Source: Methanofervidicoccus sp. A16 (lineage in GTDB: Archaea; AGJL01; Methanococci; Methanococcales; Methanococcaceae). From it: DNA of 64,000 nt. Position numbers and translations under genes: made by a program. The stretch lies in contig NZ_CP022242.1 of assembly GCF_003351865.1 (NCBI RefSeq), positions 310,001 through 374,000 of the forward strand, given 5' to 3'. The notes below the pieces were generated by a model. It saw only the letters and a program-made list of their open reading frames with translations, was not told where the DNA came from and did not search any database. Positions 25,961 through 35,220 of this stretch are shown here, one piece after another (position 1 is the first letter of the stretch; every line of letters begins with the position of its first letter).

Positions 25961-26629
25961 TTGCAAAAACAGAGGTTCTGTTTAGATACTACTGCTATCA
26001 CTGACAGTGAAGTTAGGAAATCTCTAAATGCCTCTACAATAACAGAATCTGCCGAAAAGATATTAGATCTTATTGCAAAATCTAGAATATATTTGGATAT
26101 ATCCTGCCACATACCTTATCCAAGTGTGTATAATGAGTTGATAGGTTTCTTAAAGAGGGAGGGGTGTCCAGAGGAGATTATAATAAAGGTGGATACCTGG
26201 TTGGTGAAGAAAACTCCAAATAGATACGAGATAAAACTACCTGCAGAGATACTCTACGAGTATATAAGGGATCTGAGAGAGAGGATAAATAAGGGGATGA
26301 GACTAAGCGAAAGTGCCATGTATGAAACTGCAGAGGAAATGTACAATCTTACAACAAAGGGGGAGGGAGAAAAGAGAGAATTAATAAACTCTGTACTCTC
26401 AAAGACCGTTAATACCTTTAGAAATAAGTACAGAAATGCCCTTAGAACTGGAACCCTTGACAGTGCTCCTGATTTAGATGTATTGCTCCTTGCAAAGGAG
26501 TTAGATGCTGCAGTTGTAGCCAGTGATGAAGGTATTGAGAAGTGGGCCCAACGCCTAGGTTTAAGGTTTGTTAAGGCAAAGGATTTCCCATTCATTTTAA
26601 AGGAGTACTTATCAGTTTGTAAAAAATAA
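25961..26629 (+). CDS. HARP-type protein-only RNase P (PIN domain, UPF0278)
   Basis: A 222-residue PIN-domain protein. The N-terminal RFCLDTTAITDSEVR contains the first metal-binding Asp, and the C-terminal SAPDLDVLLLAKELDAAVVASDEGIEKWAQ provides the other acidic residues. The whole sequence matches the family long annotated as RNA ligase partner protein (UPF0278), later shown to include HARP, a minimal RNA-free RNase P that trims tRNA 5' leaders. Archaea with HARP normally also carry RNA-based RNase P, so its role here may be auxiliary. It starts with TTG at 25961, supported by TTAGGAGGGG. No RNA ligase gene is adjacent. Confidence 0.85.
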   Translation: MQKQRFCLDTTAITDSEVRKSLNASTITESAEKILDLIAKSRIYLDISCHIPYPSVYNELIGFLKREGCPEEIIIKVDTWLVKKTPNRYEIKLPAEILYEYIRDLRERINKGMRLSESAMYETAEEMYNLTTKGEGEKRELINSVLSKTVNTFRNKYRNALRTGTLDSAPDLDVLLLAKELDAAVVASDEGIEKWAQRLGLRFVKAKDFPFILKEYLSVCKK

Positions 26630-26718
26630 GAGGGGTGTAAAGTAGAATCATTTTTAAATATTAACGTGAAATAATTTCTATTTTCCCATAGTTTCAGAAA
26701 TTATTATAAAATTCCATC

Positions 26719-27918
26719 TTAAATGGATGTTATTCTCTTTACTATCATAGTAGCATAACAGCCCTTCTTCAGTTGAAACTCCACGGTGATCTTATATCTA
26801 CCTTTATTTAATTCATCCTCTAAAAATTCTCCGTATCTTATCTCCTCAGGGATGGAGAGTATCCTTCTTTCAGTATAGGAGGGTTTTGAGAGATCTAGAA
26901 GTCTGTTGAAGTCCTCTATTCTTAATCCCTCTTTCTTTAAAATATCCTCTATGATCTTCCAGTACTCCTCCTTAACATCCTTTGTGTCTAGATCATGGGT
27001 TATAGTGGGAAAGGTTTCATCTTTCAAAGTATTAAGAACGTCCTCTTCTATATCTTTATAGAATAAAAAGGTTCCACAGTTATAATCCATGTATGTTCTA
27101 TCCTCTTTAGGAATATATTTCTTTAAAAGACTCTTTACAGATTCATTCCAGAGATAACTCTGATAAGCAGAGACGAACAACTTCTTCAACCTAATATCTA
27201 CGTACTTAAAGGCTTCCTTGAATCTCTCTTCCTCTCCTCCACCTTCAAGATACCTAATTATGTTGTGAAACATTCGATCCCTTATTCCTCTATCCTCCAT
27301 ATACCTGATAATAGACCTCCAATCCCCCCAATGACTCCTTATGTATCTTTTTAGATCTTTTATCAACTTGTTTTCACTCTTTTTATACCTCGTTAGTATT
27401 ATCTTAAGAGCCTCTTCGTAGTTCCCCATCATATACTCCTTGGCTATGAATTCCCCGCTTCTATATACACTTCCAAATCTCTGAGTGTCATAATAGTTAG
27501 GTACTCCCAAATGTAGTTTTTTCAGATTCTCCCCTATATCGGGAAGGTATTCTTTTTTGAGATATCTGATGGTAATCTTAAATTTATTTCCTGCCAACTG
27601 TCCTAACTTTAGAGAATTTCCTACTTTCCTTAGATATTTCAACTCCAGATTCTTCTCCCTTAGAGATAACACTCCATATTTTGCAGGGATGGTAATATGT
27701 TGGATTGTAATAGCGTGTCTATCCTTTAAACCACAGTAACCTATCTCCTTTAGAGGAATCTTGAATTTTTTGGATATATAGGACAACGTCCTTAAATTTT
27801 CCATATTTATCTTTTTTAATAAATAGAGATTAAAGGCATCTCCCTCATCAAGGGCATTCTCGTCTAGTATCTCCTCCACAATAAAATCCTCTGGAAGTTG
27901 TCTGATTTTCACCTTCAT
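26719..27918 (-). CDS. truD: tRNA pseudouridine synthase TruD
   Basis: A 399-residue pseudouridine synthase that modifies position 13 of tRNA. The catalytic signature GYCGLKDRHAIT (Asp at about residue 66) and the N-terminal FIVEEI are typical, and NYYDTQRFGS and SAYQSYLWN identify the archaeal/eukaryotic TruD/Pus7 group with the large inserted domain. Length matches archaeal members. It stands alone between plus-strand genes, with a 568-base gap upstream. Confidence 0.93.
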   Translation of the reverse strand: MKVKIRQLPEDFIVEEILDENALDEGDAFNLYLLKKINMENLRTLSYISKKFKIPLKEIGYCGLKDRHAITIQHITIPAKYGVLSLREKNLELKYLRKVGNSLKLGQLAGNKFKITIRYLKKEYLPDIGENLKKLHLGVPNYYDTQRFGSVYRSGEFIAKEYMMGNYEEALKIILTRYKKSENKLIKDLKRYIRSHWGDWRSIIRYMEDRGIRDRMFHNIIRYLEGGGEEERFKEAFKYVDIRLKKLFVSAYQSYLWNESVKSLLKKYIPKEDRTYMDYNCGTFLFYKDIEEDVLNTLKDETFPTITHDLDTKDVKEEYWKIIEDILKKEGLRIEDFNRLLDLSKPSYTERRILSIPEEIRYGEFLEDELNKGRYKITVEFQLKKGCYATMIVKRITSI

Positions 27919-28486
27919 ATTTTCTACCAGAAAGTTTTATATTTTTTTAGAATTATTCTATTTTACAGAATACAGTCTGAATACTTACACAGATAGTTTC
28001 CAATTGACAGAAGTTCGATCTTGTGTTTGGAGTAGGTCCAAGGTACTTTTAAAGAAGAAAGGTTTAGAGATTCATCATATATTTCTTTCAGTACTTAGAA
28101 CAGGCTCGAGTAAGTAAAAATGTTAACAATCGTTGAATTTAATTTCCATATTCTTGATTTTCTATTTATTATGAAAAATCTTTTTTGATGGAAACTAAAA
28201 CATTAGGGTTTTGATATAAAAATATTTTTTGTCTAAGATAATAATTAATAGGGAGGCAAATAAACATACAAAGGTTCAAAAGATATATGATAACTATAAA
28301 TAAAATTAAAAGAAAAAAAAAATCTTCTAAGTGTATAGCCCTTAAATAGGATTCCCTTAATAGATAAGTATTATTTTGTAATAAATTAATAATATAATTC
28401 CTATCGCTTTTGATAAAATGAAATTTTTTATAGTGATTATTATTTTTATTTTAAATTTTTTATAAAATATTTTTCAATGTGGGAAA
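27919..28486. other. Intergenic region between divergent truD and PP-loop ATPase genes
   Basis: A 568-base A/T-rich region that must hold promoters in both directions. TTTTTTGATGGAAACTAAAA at 28181-28200 resembles the terminus of the dispersed repeat family, without a partner end. I see no open frame of interest, RNA gene or clear TATA box. Confidence 0.4.
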
Positions 28487-29380
28487 ATGGGAAATATACT
28501 ATTTTCAGAGTGGACGAGAAGTTACAGAAAGTTAAATGATCTAAATCAATTGAAGGAGGATATTATAAATAACTTCCAGGAGTGGGGAGTGATAGATAAA
28601 AAGATAGTGTGTATGCTAAGTGGAGGTAAGGACAGTGCTACAGCCTTGGCGTTAGCCAAAGATCTAGGGCTCAATATATCCCTTGCTATCCATTTCACCC
28701 ATAGATGGAGTTGGCAACTCTCCAAGGAGGAGGCTAAGAGAATAGCAGATAGGTTTGATGTACCTATAATGTTCTACGATATTACCAAAGATCTGAAGAA
28801 GAGGACAAAGGGGGCAAAGGGGAGGAGTATATGCAGGATATGTAAGAATATAATGAAGAGTAGAACTATAAAGATAGCAAAGGAGGAAGGGGCTGAGGTG
28901 ATAATGACGGGGGATACCTCTGTGGAGAAGATATCAGGCCCTATTATGCAGTATCTAAAGGAGAAATACGGGGAGGTAAGATTTGAAAAGATGGAGTTAA
29001 CTCCAGTACCTAAGAAGTACAACTTTCTATTCTTCAGGCCACTTATAAGATGTGGATATGAAGATATACTGAAACTTGTAGAGTACTATAATATAGACGT
29101 TAGGAGGGTGTACGAGGCTGGAGATAGATGGGGTTTCTGGCGGGAGGGGTGTCCATTGCAGTACTGTGATAACGAGGCACTGATAACAGAGGAACTTTTA
29201 GATAAATTATATATATACAATGAGAGGATTACAAAGGTAGCCAGGGAGGACGGTAGATTTAGGGCATCTATAAGACTTCCCTCTAAGGAAATTATAGTTG
29301 TACCTGTTAAGGACGATGTAGATGATAGGGAGAAGGAGGAGTTTATAAAGAAACTGGGAGAGATCTTAGAAAAGTTGTGA
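28487..29380 (+). CDS. PP-loop ATPase of the adenine-nucleotide alpha-hydrolase/PAPS reductase type
   Basis: A 297-residue protein with the pyrophosphatase loop MLSGGKDSATALALAK (about 44-59), as in enzymes that adenylate a substrate before sulphur or nitrogen transfer. Two Cys pairs, RSICRICKN (about 120-128) and GCPLQYCD (about 223-230), could bind a metal or an iron-sulphur cluster, a pattern seen in tRNA thiolation enzymes. The exact substrate cannot be read from the sequence. It is 12 bases upstream of reverse gyrase and probably co-transcribed with it. Confidence 0.7.
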   Translation: MGNILFSEWTRSYRKLNDLNQLKEDIINNFQEWGVIDKKIVCMLSGGKDSATALALAKDLGLNISLAIHFTHRWSWQLSKEEAKRIADRFDVPIMFYDITKDLKKRTKGAKGRSICRICKNIMKSRTIKIAKEEGAEVIMTGDTSVEKISGPIMQYLKEKYGEVRFEKMELTPVPKKYNFLFFRPLIRCGYEDILKLVEYYNIDVRRVYEAGDRWGFWREGCPLQYCDNEALITEELLDKLYIYNERITKVAREDGRFRASIRLPSKEIIVVPVKDDVDDREKEEFIKKLGEILEKL

Positions 29381-29392
29381 TGGTGTTAGATC

Positions 29393-32300
29393 ATGATACC
29401 TATTATATACAAGGAGATGTGTCCCAACTGTTTTGGTGAGATCTACAGTAGTAGGTTGGAGTTAGGAGTGTGTGAGAGGTGTTTAGAGGAGGAGGGAGAG
29501 TATTCTAAGTTGGATCTCTGTAGAAAGTTGAGAAATAATAAGAATTTAGATAAATTAAAGGATTACTGTAGAATTTGGAATGAATTTAAGGAGTTTGAAA
29601 AGTTTTGTAAAAATTTAGGCTATGAACTCCTCAGTATTCAGAAGATGTGGGCTAAGAGGGTTTTGAAGAATAAGAGTTTCTCCATAGTTGCCCCAACTGG
29701 GGTAGGTAAGAGTTTCTTTGGAGTGTTGATGAGTCTCTATCTGGCAAGTAAGGGGAAGAGATGCTATATAATCCTACCTACAACTCTCTTAGTTAAACAG
29801 ACGTACGAGAGGGCAGTGTCCCTTATGGGAGATAGAGTTGGTGTAGTGTGTTATCACTCAGAGTTAAGTGAGAGGGAGAAAAGGGAGGTTAAGGAGAGGA
29901 TAGAGGGGGGGGACTTTCAGGTGTTGATTACAACATCTAACTATCTAACTAGGAACATGCCCAGTACAACCTTTGACTTTATATTTGTAGATGACGTAGA
30001 TGCACTTTTAAAATCCTCCAAGAACATAGATAGGACTTTACTACTTCTAGGCTTTAATAAAGAGTTGATAGATGAGGCTTACAGGATAATACTACTGATG
30101 AAGAGGAAGAACTTCGATAAGGGGTTGGAACTTAGGGAGAACTTAAAGAAGAAGATAGAGAACATTAAACATGGCTGTATAGTTATAGCATCTGCAACTG
30201 GGAAGAGTTATGGAGATAGGGTGAAGTTGTACAGGGAGTTGTTGGACTTTGAAGTTGGATACGGTATAAACAAGTTGAGGGATGTTGTTGATATCTACGA
30301 CGAGATAGATAGGGATAAGGTTTTGGAGTACGTTAAAACGTTAGGCTCTGGTGGTTTGATATTCATATCCCAGGATTACAGTTTAGAGATAGCAGAGGAA
30401 ATTGAGAATCTTTTAAAGGAGAACAACATAAAGGCTAAGGTTATCCATTCGAAGGATAAGGAGGGCTTTGAGGACTTTAAAGAGGGCAAGTTAGATGTAC
30501 TTATAGGGATGGCATCCTACTACGGGGTTCTAGTTAGGGGACTCGATATACCAGAGAGGGTAAGGTACGCCATATTCTACGGTATTCCAAAGATGAAGTT
30601 TAAACTTAGGGAGTACTTGGAGAAGGTAAGGGAGAGTAAAAAGATAGAGGTAGATATAGAGGGGAGATCCCTAGAGGAGATCGAAGAGATCTTAGAAAAA
30701 GATTTAAAGTTAAAGAACTTCTCCCTAAGGGTTGAAGGGGATGAGATATACCTCCTTATACCAGATATAAAAACCTACATACAGGCCTCAGGTAGAACCT
30801 CCAGGATGACAGAGTTCGGTTTAACAAAGGGTGCCTCTATACTACTTGTAGATGACTGGAAGTTATTTGAAAGTGTTAAAAAGTATATGTTGTTCAACTA
30901 CGAGAGTGAATTTAAAGATGTTAAGGAGGTTAATTTTGAGGAGTTAATAAGGAAAATCGATGAGGATAGGGAGAAAATTAAGGTGGGTAAGAGGAGAGGT
31001 AAGGTACCTGATATAATGAAGTCCATCCTTATGGTTGTAGAGAGTCCAAACAAGGCGAGGACGATAGCAAGTTTCTTTGGAAGGCCCTCGAGGAGAAAGA
31101 TCAACGGCGTAAATATCTACGAGGTTTGTATGGGGGACATAAACCTAATAATAACTGCCAGTGGTGGCCATATCTTCGATTTAGTTACAAAGGAGGGGTA
31201 CTACGGTGTAAAGATAGAGGATAATATCTATATCCCTATCTATATGGCAATAAGGAAGATAAATGGGGAGCAGATAACTGATCAGAAAGATATAGAGGAA
31301 ATAATAAGGGGGTTAATGGAGAAGGGGGAGAAGATCAACGTAATAAACTGTAAGGAGAATATAGAGACGATAAGGGAGATCGCAGATGAGGTAGATGGGG
31401 TGTTTATAGCGACAGATATAGATACAGAGGGGGAGAAGATAGGCTACGATATAGCCCTGAATATACTACCATTTAACAAAAACATCTACAGGATAGGGTT
31501 CAACGAGATAACCAGGAGGGCAATTTTAAGATCTGTAGATGCCTACAGGAGAGGTGAGGAGTTAAAGTTAGATGAGAACAAGGTTAGGAGTCAGTTAGTT
31601 AGGAGGATAGAGGATAGATGGATAGGGTTTAAACTCAGTCAGAAGTTGTGGGATGTTTTCAACAAGAATTACCTCTCTGCAGGTAGGGTGCAGACGCCAG
31701 TTTTAGGTTGGATAATAGAGAGGTACGAGGAACATAAGAAGAAGGTACCTTATCTCTCCCTAAGGTTGGAGTACGATATATACGTTGGAAAGGTATGGGA
31801 GGGGGAATTTAGGGGAGATGAGGTAGAGGTTGAGGTAGATCTCTATAAAAAAGATATCCCTCCACTACCACCATTTACCACAGATACCCTGTTGGAGGAG
31901 GCCACAAAGAAATTTTATCTAAGTACAGAGGAGGTTATGAGAATAGCCCAGGATCTCTTCGAACTTGGATTAACCACCTACCACAGAACCTCCTCCACAA
32001 GGGTATCCTTAGATGGTATGAGGGTTGCAAGGGAGTACTTGAAGTTGTCCAACTTGGAGGATTACCTTAAGAACAGGGAGTTTTACATGGAGGGGCCACA
32101 TGAGTGTATAAGGCCTACGAAACCGATGGATACTGGAGAACTTATAGAGTTTATAAAGGAGAACAACATAACCCTAAGTAAGAACCATATAAAGGTGTAC
32201 GACTTAATATTTAGAAGGTTTATTGCGTCCCAGATGAAGGAAACTACAGTACTCTACCAGGAGTTGTATATAAAAGATATAGATGAGAAGATAGAGGGTT

Positions 32301-32731
32301 ATGTAGATGTGGAGTTTGACGGTTGGAGTAGGATATACAACCTGAAGTTAAGGAAACTTCCAAAGATAGAGAAGGATAAGTTAAAGGTTTTAGAGTACAG
32401 TATAAGGAAGGTAAATAAGGTGCCACTTTACGATGAGGGGGAGGTTGTAAAACTTATGAAGGAGAGAGGTATAGGAAGGCCCTCCACCTACGCCCAGATA
32501 ATAAAGAAGTTGTTAGATAGAGGGTATGTAATAAAGAGTAAGAATAAAGGTAAGTTGATACCTACGAAGTTGGGAATAGAGGTTTATAACTATCTCATTA
32601 CTCACTATCCACAACTTATATCTGAGGAGAAAACTAGGGAACTTGAGGAAGTTATGGATAAGATAGAGAGGGGGGAGATGGATTATATAGAGGTACTACA
32701 TTCTTTAAAGTCTGTATGTGATAGGATATAA
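29393..32731 (+). CDS. rgy: Reverse gyrase
   Basis: A 1112-residue fusion of an SF2 helicase-like domain and a type IA topoisomerase that introduces positive supercoils, a hallmark of hyperthermophiles. The N-terminal zinc finger is CPNCFGEI...CERC (about 9-30); Walker A is APTGVGKS (100-107) and the DEAD-like box VDDVD. The topoisomerase part starts with the Toprim segment MVVESPNKARTIASFF (about 551), has DTEGEKIGYDIA, and the active-site tyrosine is Tyr 863 in TYHRTSSTR. There is no intein and no second Cys-rich zinc finger in the topoisomerase half. GGTGTTAG precedes ATG 29393. Confidence 0.97.
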   Translation: MIPIIYKEMCPNCFGEIYSSRLELGVCERCLEEEGEYSKLDLCRKLRNNKNLDKLKDYCRIWNEFKEFEKFCKNLGYELLSIQKMWAKRVLKNKSFSIVAPTGVGKSFFGVLMSLYLASKGKRCYIILPTTLLVKQTYERAVSLMGDRVGVVCYHSELSEREKREVKERIEGGDFQVLITTSNYLTRNMPSTTFDFIFVDDVDALLKSSKNIDRTLLLLGFNKELIDEAYRIILLMKRKNFDKGLELRENLKKKIENIKHGCIVIASATGKSYGDRVKLYRELLDFEVGYGINKLRDVVDIYDEIDRDKVLEYVKTLGSGGLIFISQDYSLEIAEEIENLLKENNIKAKVIHSKDKEGFEDFKEGKLDVLIGMASYYGVLVRGLDIPERVRYAIFYGIPKMKFKLREYLEKVRESKKIEVDIEGRSLEEIEEILEKDLKLKNFSLRVEGDEIYLLIPDIKTYIQASGRTSRMTEFGLTKGASILLVDDWKLFESVKKYMLFNYESEFKDVKEVNFEELIRKIDEDREKIKVGKRRGKVPDIMKSILMVVESPNKARTIASFFGRPSRRKINGVNIYEVCMGDINLIITASGGHIFDLVTKEGYYGVKIEDNIYIPIYMAIRKINGEQITDQKDIEEIIRGLMEKGEKINVINCKENIETIREIADEVDGVFIATDIDTEGEKIGYDIALNILPFNKNIYRIGFNEITRRAILRSVDAYRRGEELKLDENKVRSQLVRRIEDRWIGFKLSQKLWDVFNKNYLSAGRVQTPVLGWIIERYEEHKKKVPYLSLRLEYDIYVGKVWEGEFRGDEVEVEVDLYKKDIPPLPPFTTDTLLEEATKKFYLSTEEVMRIAQDLFELGLTTYHRTSSTRVSLDGMRVAREYLKLSNLEDYLKNREFYMEGPHECIRPTKPMDTGELIEFIKENNITLSKNHIKVYDLIFRRFIASQMKETTVLYQELYIKDIDEKIEGYVDVEFDGWSRIYNLKLRKLPKIEKDKLKVLEYSIRKVNKVPLYDEGEVVKLMKERGIGRPSTYAQIIKKLLDRGYVIKSKNKGKLIPTKLGIEVYNYLITHYPQLISEEKTRELEEVMDKIERGEMDYIEVLHSLKSVCDRI

Positions 32732-33326
32732 AGTATTTTACTCCAACTAAAAAATTATTATTTCATCAAAGTATTAACACGTACAACTCTTATTAGTAAA
32801 AAAGAATAAAATATTTTTAAGAAAAAGATTAATGGGATTTATCCAATCTCCTTTTAATGTTCAAAAAATATTTTTAGTGGATAAACTGTTATATCCAATT
32901 CATTTTTTTGAATAAACTCTTAAATAATTATTAGGATTTTTATTTTTTTATGATCATTCTTATAGTATATTTTGACATAAAACTCTAAGATCTAATTCTC
33001 ACTAAAATCTTGATAAAAAATATAATTATAAAAATTTATAAAAAATAAAAATTATTAAATTACCTAAAAAAGAATTCTGTAAATAGAAGTTATCACTTTA
33101 CTCCTCCAGTATACACAATGGTTCAAGAGATAATAACTGATTTTTTACTTTATAAAAAATATTAGATAAAAATAAAAATAATATTTATTATTTTTATCAC
33201 GAATATCTAAAATACTAAAAAAAATACTTACTGTTAATACCTTCCTGAAAGAGAGTAATCCTAATCAATTAGAGAGTTTTGCTTTTATATAAATATCTCT
33301 AATGACATTCTTCCTTAAAGAAAAAT
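32732..33326. other. Intergenic region between convergent genes
   Basis: A 595-base gap between the ends of reverse gyrase and a small Cys-rich gene. It is A/T-rich with poly-A and poly-T runs that may serve as terminators for both sides. No repeat terminus, RNA gene or significant open frame is recognised. Confidence 0.5.
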
Positions 33327-33518
33327 TTATCCCCTCTCTATAAAACCACATCCACATCTCCTTCCTCTTCCAGGACCTAATCCTCTACCTCCTCCGTCTA
33401 TCCTGTGAATATAGTTAGAAGGAGCGCCACAGTGTGGGCAGGTTTCAGGTTTTGGAGTACCATAGGGTACCTCAATTATACTTTGACAGTTGCTACATAG
33501 AAATTTTTTCATTTCCAT
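33327..33518 (-). CDS. Small zinc-ribbon-like Cys-rich protein
   Basis: A 63-residue protein with two Cys pairs spaced as a zinc ribbon or rubredoxin knuckle: FLCSNCQ near residue 6 and ETCPHCGAP near residue 27. A glycine-arginine stretch (GGGRGLGPGRGRRCGCGF) ends the chain and adds a CGC. Metal binding is very likely; the role is unknown. It starts immediately behind the stop of the upstream gene (TAAAATG), so the two small proteins are translationally coupled and probably work together. Confidence 0.7.
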   Translation of the reverse strand: MEMKKFLCSNCQSIIEVPYGTPKPETCPHCGAPSNYIHRIDGGGRGLGPGRGRRCGCGFIERG

Positions 33519-33519
33519 T

Positions 33520-33807
33520 TTATCCCAAGTATTCTTTCTTCTTTTTGATATTTCTTAATTTTTCCTCTAATATTTTTAACTCTTCTTTTAAATATTTAAT
33601 TCTTTCCTCTAGGTATTTCTCTATGTCTTCTTCTGATACATCTCTAGAGAATAGATCCCAGGCGTGAATTAATCTTCCCATTTCATCTATATAGAATGCA
33701 TGAGGACCAGATCCACATCTACAGGGACCTACATATCTAAATCTACTAAATGCTCCTGGAGTTAAGACATGTCTGCATATTCCTCTGAAAAATCTTCTTC
33801 CAAACAT
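33520..33807 (-). CDS. Small protein with Cys motif and coiled coil (DUF5320-like)
   Basis: A 95-residue protein. The N-terminal half is Gly/Arg/Phe-rich with a CRCGSGPHAF segment (about 30-40), and the C-terminal half (about 62-95) is a highly charged coiled coil (LEERIKYLKEELKILEEKLRNIKKKK). Similar small proteins accompany iron-sulphur and metal-cluster genes in anaerobes; I base DUF5320 on that general look only. ATG 33807 has GGTGAT at ideal spacing; a longer frame to 33819 lacks one. Coupled to the downstream Cys-rich gene. Confidence 0.65.
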   Translation of the reverse strand: MFGRRFFRGICRHVLTPGAFSRFRYVGPCRCGSGPHAFYIDEMGRLIHAWDLFSRDVSEEDIEKYLEERIKYLKEELKILEEKLRNIKKKKEYLG

Positions 33808-33834
33808 TATTATCACCATATTTCTTTTTTCTAA

Positions 33835-33854
33835 TAATACACATATGTGTAATA
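33835..33854. promoter_or_regulatory. 20-bp palindrome, candidate operator
   Basis: TAATACACAT followed by ATGTGTAATA is a palindrome with one mismatched pair, centred between 33844 and 33845. It lies 28 bases before the ATG of the minus-strand gene at 33807, just downstream of an A/T-rich TATA-like stretch (33851-33863 on the minus strand). This is a typical location for a repressor dimer site. The regulator is unknown. Confidence 0.5.
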
Positions 33855-33903
33855 ATATATATATTTTTCGGTTTACATTTATTAAAATTGATTATTTAAT
33901 ATC

Positions 33904-35145
33904 CTAAAGGGATATAGATTTTCTGTATATAATCAACATATTGTCTGATGGGCTCCTCCGATAGATATCCTCTAAATTCTCCAAATACTCCCCATTTATA
34001 TATTCTCTTAACTCCCTTCCCAGAGGACCTACAAGTATAAACTTAAAATAATTTCTATAATTACTTAGTATATTTCCTAATTTTTTAGTATCTATCTCCT
34101 CACAGGTGCATCCAAAATCTCCACCTATTACAACAACCCCTTCATTGAAGATACTTTTAAAATCTCTTATTGCATAATCTATAGATCTTACATCAAGCCC
34201 CGGATTTATGTTTTCAATAACGATGGGATTGTGGGATCTTATATTCATTCTACTCCTGATTTTGAAAGAGTAAATCCTATCAAGGATATCTTCCATGTCT
34301 AAAAAGTTTTTACAGATCTCAATGGCAAAGAGGGAGTTCTCTACGTAGTGAACCCCAAATACATCTCTGTTAAATTCTACAATTTTATCTTTATATCTGT
34401 ATTTCAGAGGGTACTTGGAGAGTATCTTCGCATCTTTCTTATCTATCTCAACTACATTGCCTTCTATTCTCCTTCCTACCTTACTGAAGTACTCCTCAAC
34501 AACCTCTCTGTTTATATATACCCTCTCACCTAATTTCATACTGGACATTTTTGCAAAAAGGGCATCCCTTAAACCTCTCCCTATAGGATAGTTTTCCAGG
34601 ACGTTTATAAGAGCCCCGTATCTACAGGATGTTATACCCAAAGATACCTCAAATATAAAGAGATCGTAGTTATCCAAGATATCATTCTCATACAATTTAT
34701 CTATACTCTTCAACACTGACACTGGTGTAATAGAGCCTCTATTACTGTTGTTTATAAAAATTTCATATTCTTTACTTAGTATGTGGGAGATAAGTTCCGT
34801 TGTAGTAGTTTTTCCCTTAACTCCCGTTATCTCTATAAATTTCCTATGTATGTTACCATACTTTTCCCTTATAATCTTTGAGATGGCATGATGAAAAGAT
34901 GTAAATCTACAGTTTATAGGGCAGTGTATGGGGGCTATTACCTCTTCATACTTGGAGATATCTGGTTTCTCCCTGTGCGGTATTATTTTTAAATATTTAA
35001 TTATATCGTTATATTTTTTTAGTATATCTCTATCTTTCTCTAACTTTCCGTAGATGTCCCAGATATGAATGTCTCTATATCCTAAGTTGTAGTACTCCTT
35101 TGCAACATCCAGTGCACCGTGGTTTATATCTATAAGAAGTATCAT
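33904..35145 (-). CDS. cfbE: Coenzyme F430 synthetase CfbE (Mur ligase family)
   Basis: A 413-residue Mur-ligase-like enzyme. The ATP-binding loop is ITGVKGKTTTTELISHIL (about 104-121), and the N-terminal half has the conserved IAPIHCPINCRFTSFHHA with two Cys. Mur ligases in methanogens that lack murein include CfbE, which forms the propionamide/lactam stage of the nickel tetrapyrrole F430, cofactor of methyl-coenzyme M reductase. The overall pattern (LLIDINHGALDVAKEY start, FEVSLG, GGDFGCTCEEID) fits CfbE. Other cfb genes are not adjacent. A different methanogen Mur-like ligase remains possible. Confidence 0.75.
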   Translation of the reverse strand: MILLIDINHGALDVAKEYYNLGYRDIHIWDIYGKLEKDRDILKKYNDIIKYLKIIPHREKPDISKYEEVIAPIHCPINCRFTSFHHAISKIIREKYGNIHRKFIEITGVKGKTTTTELISHILSKEYEIFINNSNRGSITPVSVLKSIDKLYENDILDNYDLFIFEVSLGITSCRYGALINVLENYPIGRGLRDALFAKMSSMKLGERVYINREVVEEYFSKVGRRIEGNVVEIDKKDAKILSKYPLKYRYKDKIVEFNRDVFGVHYVENSLFAIEICKNFLDMEDILDRIYSFKIRSRMNIRSHNPIVIENINPGLDVRSIDYAIRDFKSIFNEGVVVIGGDFGCTCEEIDTKKLGNILSNYRNYFKFILVGPLGRELREYINGEYLENLEDIYRRSPSDNMLIIYRKSISL

Positions 35146-35220
35146 AGTAGAATACTATGGAACTTACAATATATATTATTACTGAATAACTATTTTTTAA
35201 TAATTTTTAGATTATGTATT

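Noticed and set aside
29393-32731. An intein in reverse gyrase, as known in a related methanogen
   Set aside because: The 1112-residue chain runs through all domains without an insertion or splice-junction residues.
33055-33140. A second weak repeat shared with about 37615-37700 (AAAAAAGAATT followed by AGAA and a TCA-containing stretch)
   Set aside because: Similarity is limited to short A-rich words and could not be extended by eye.
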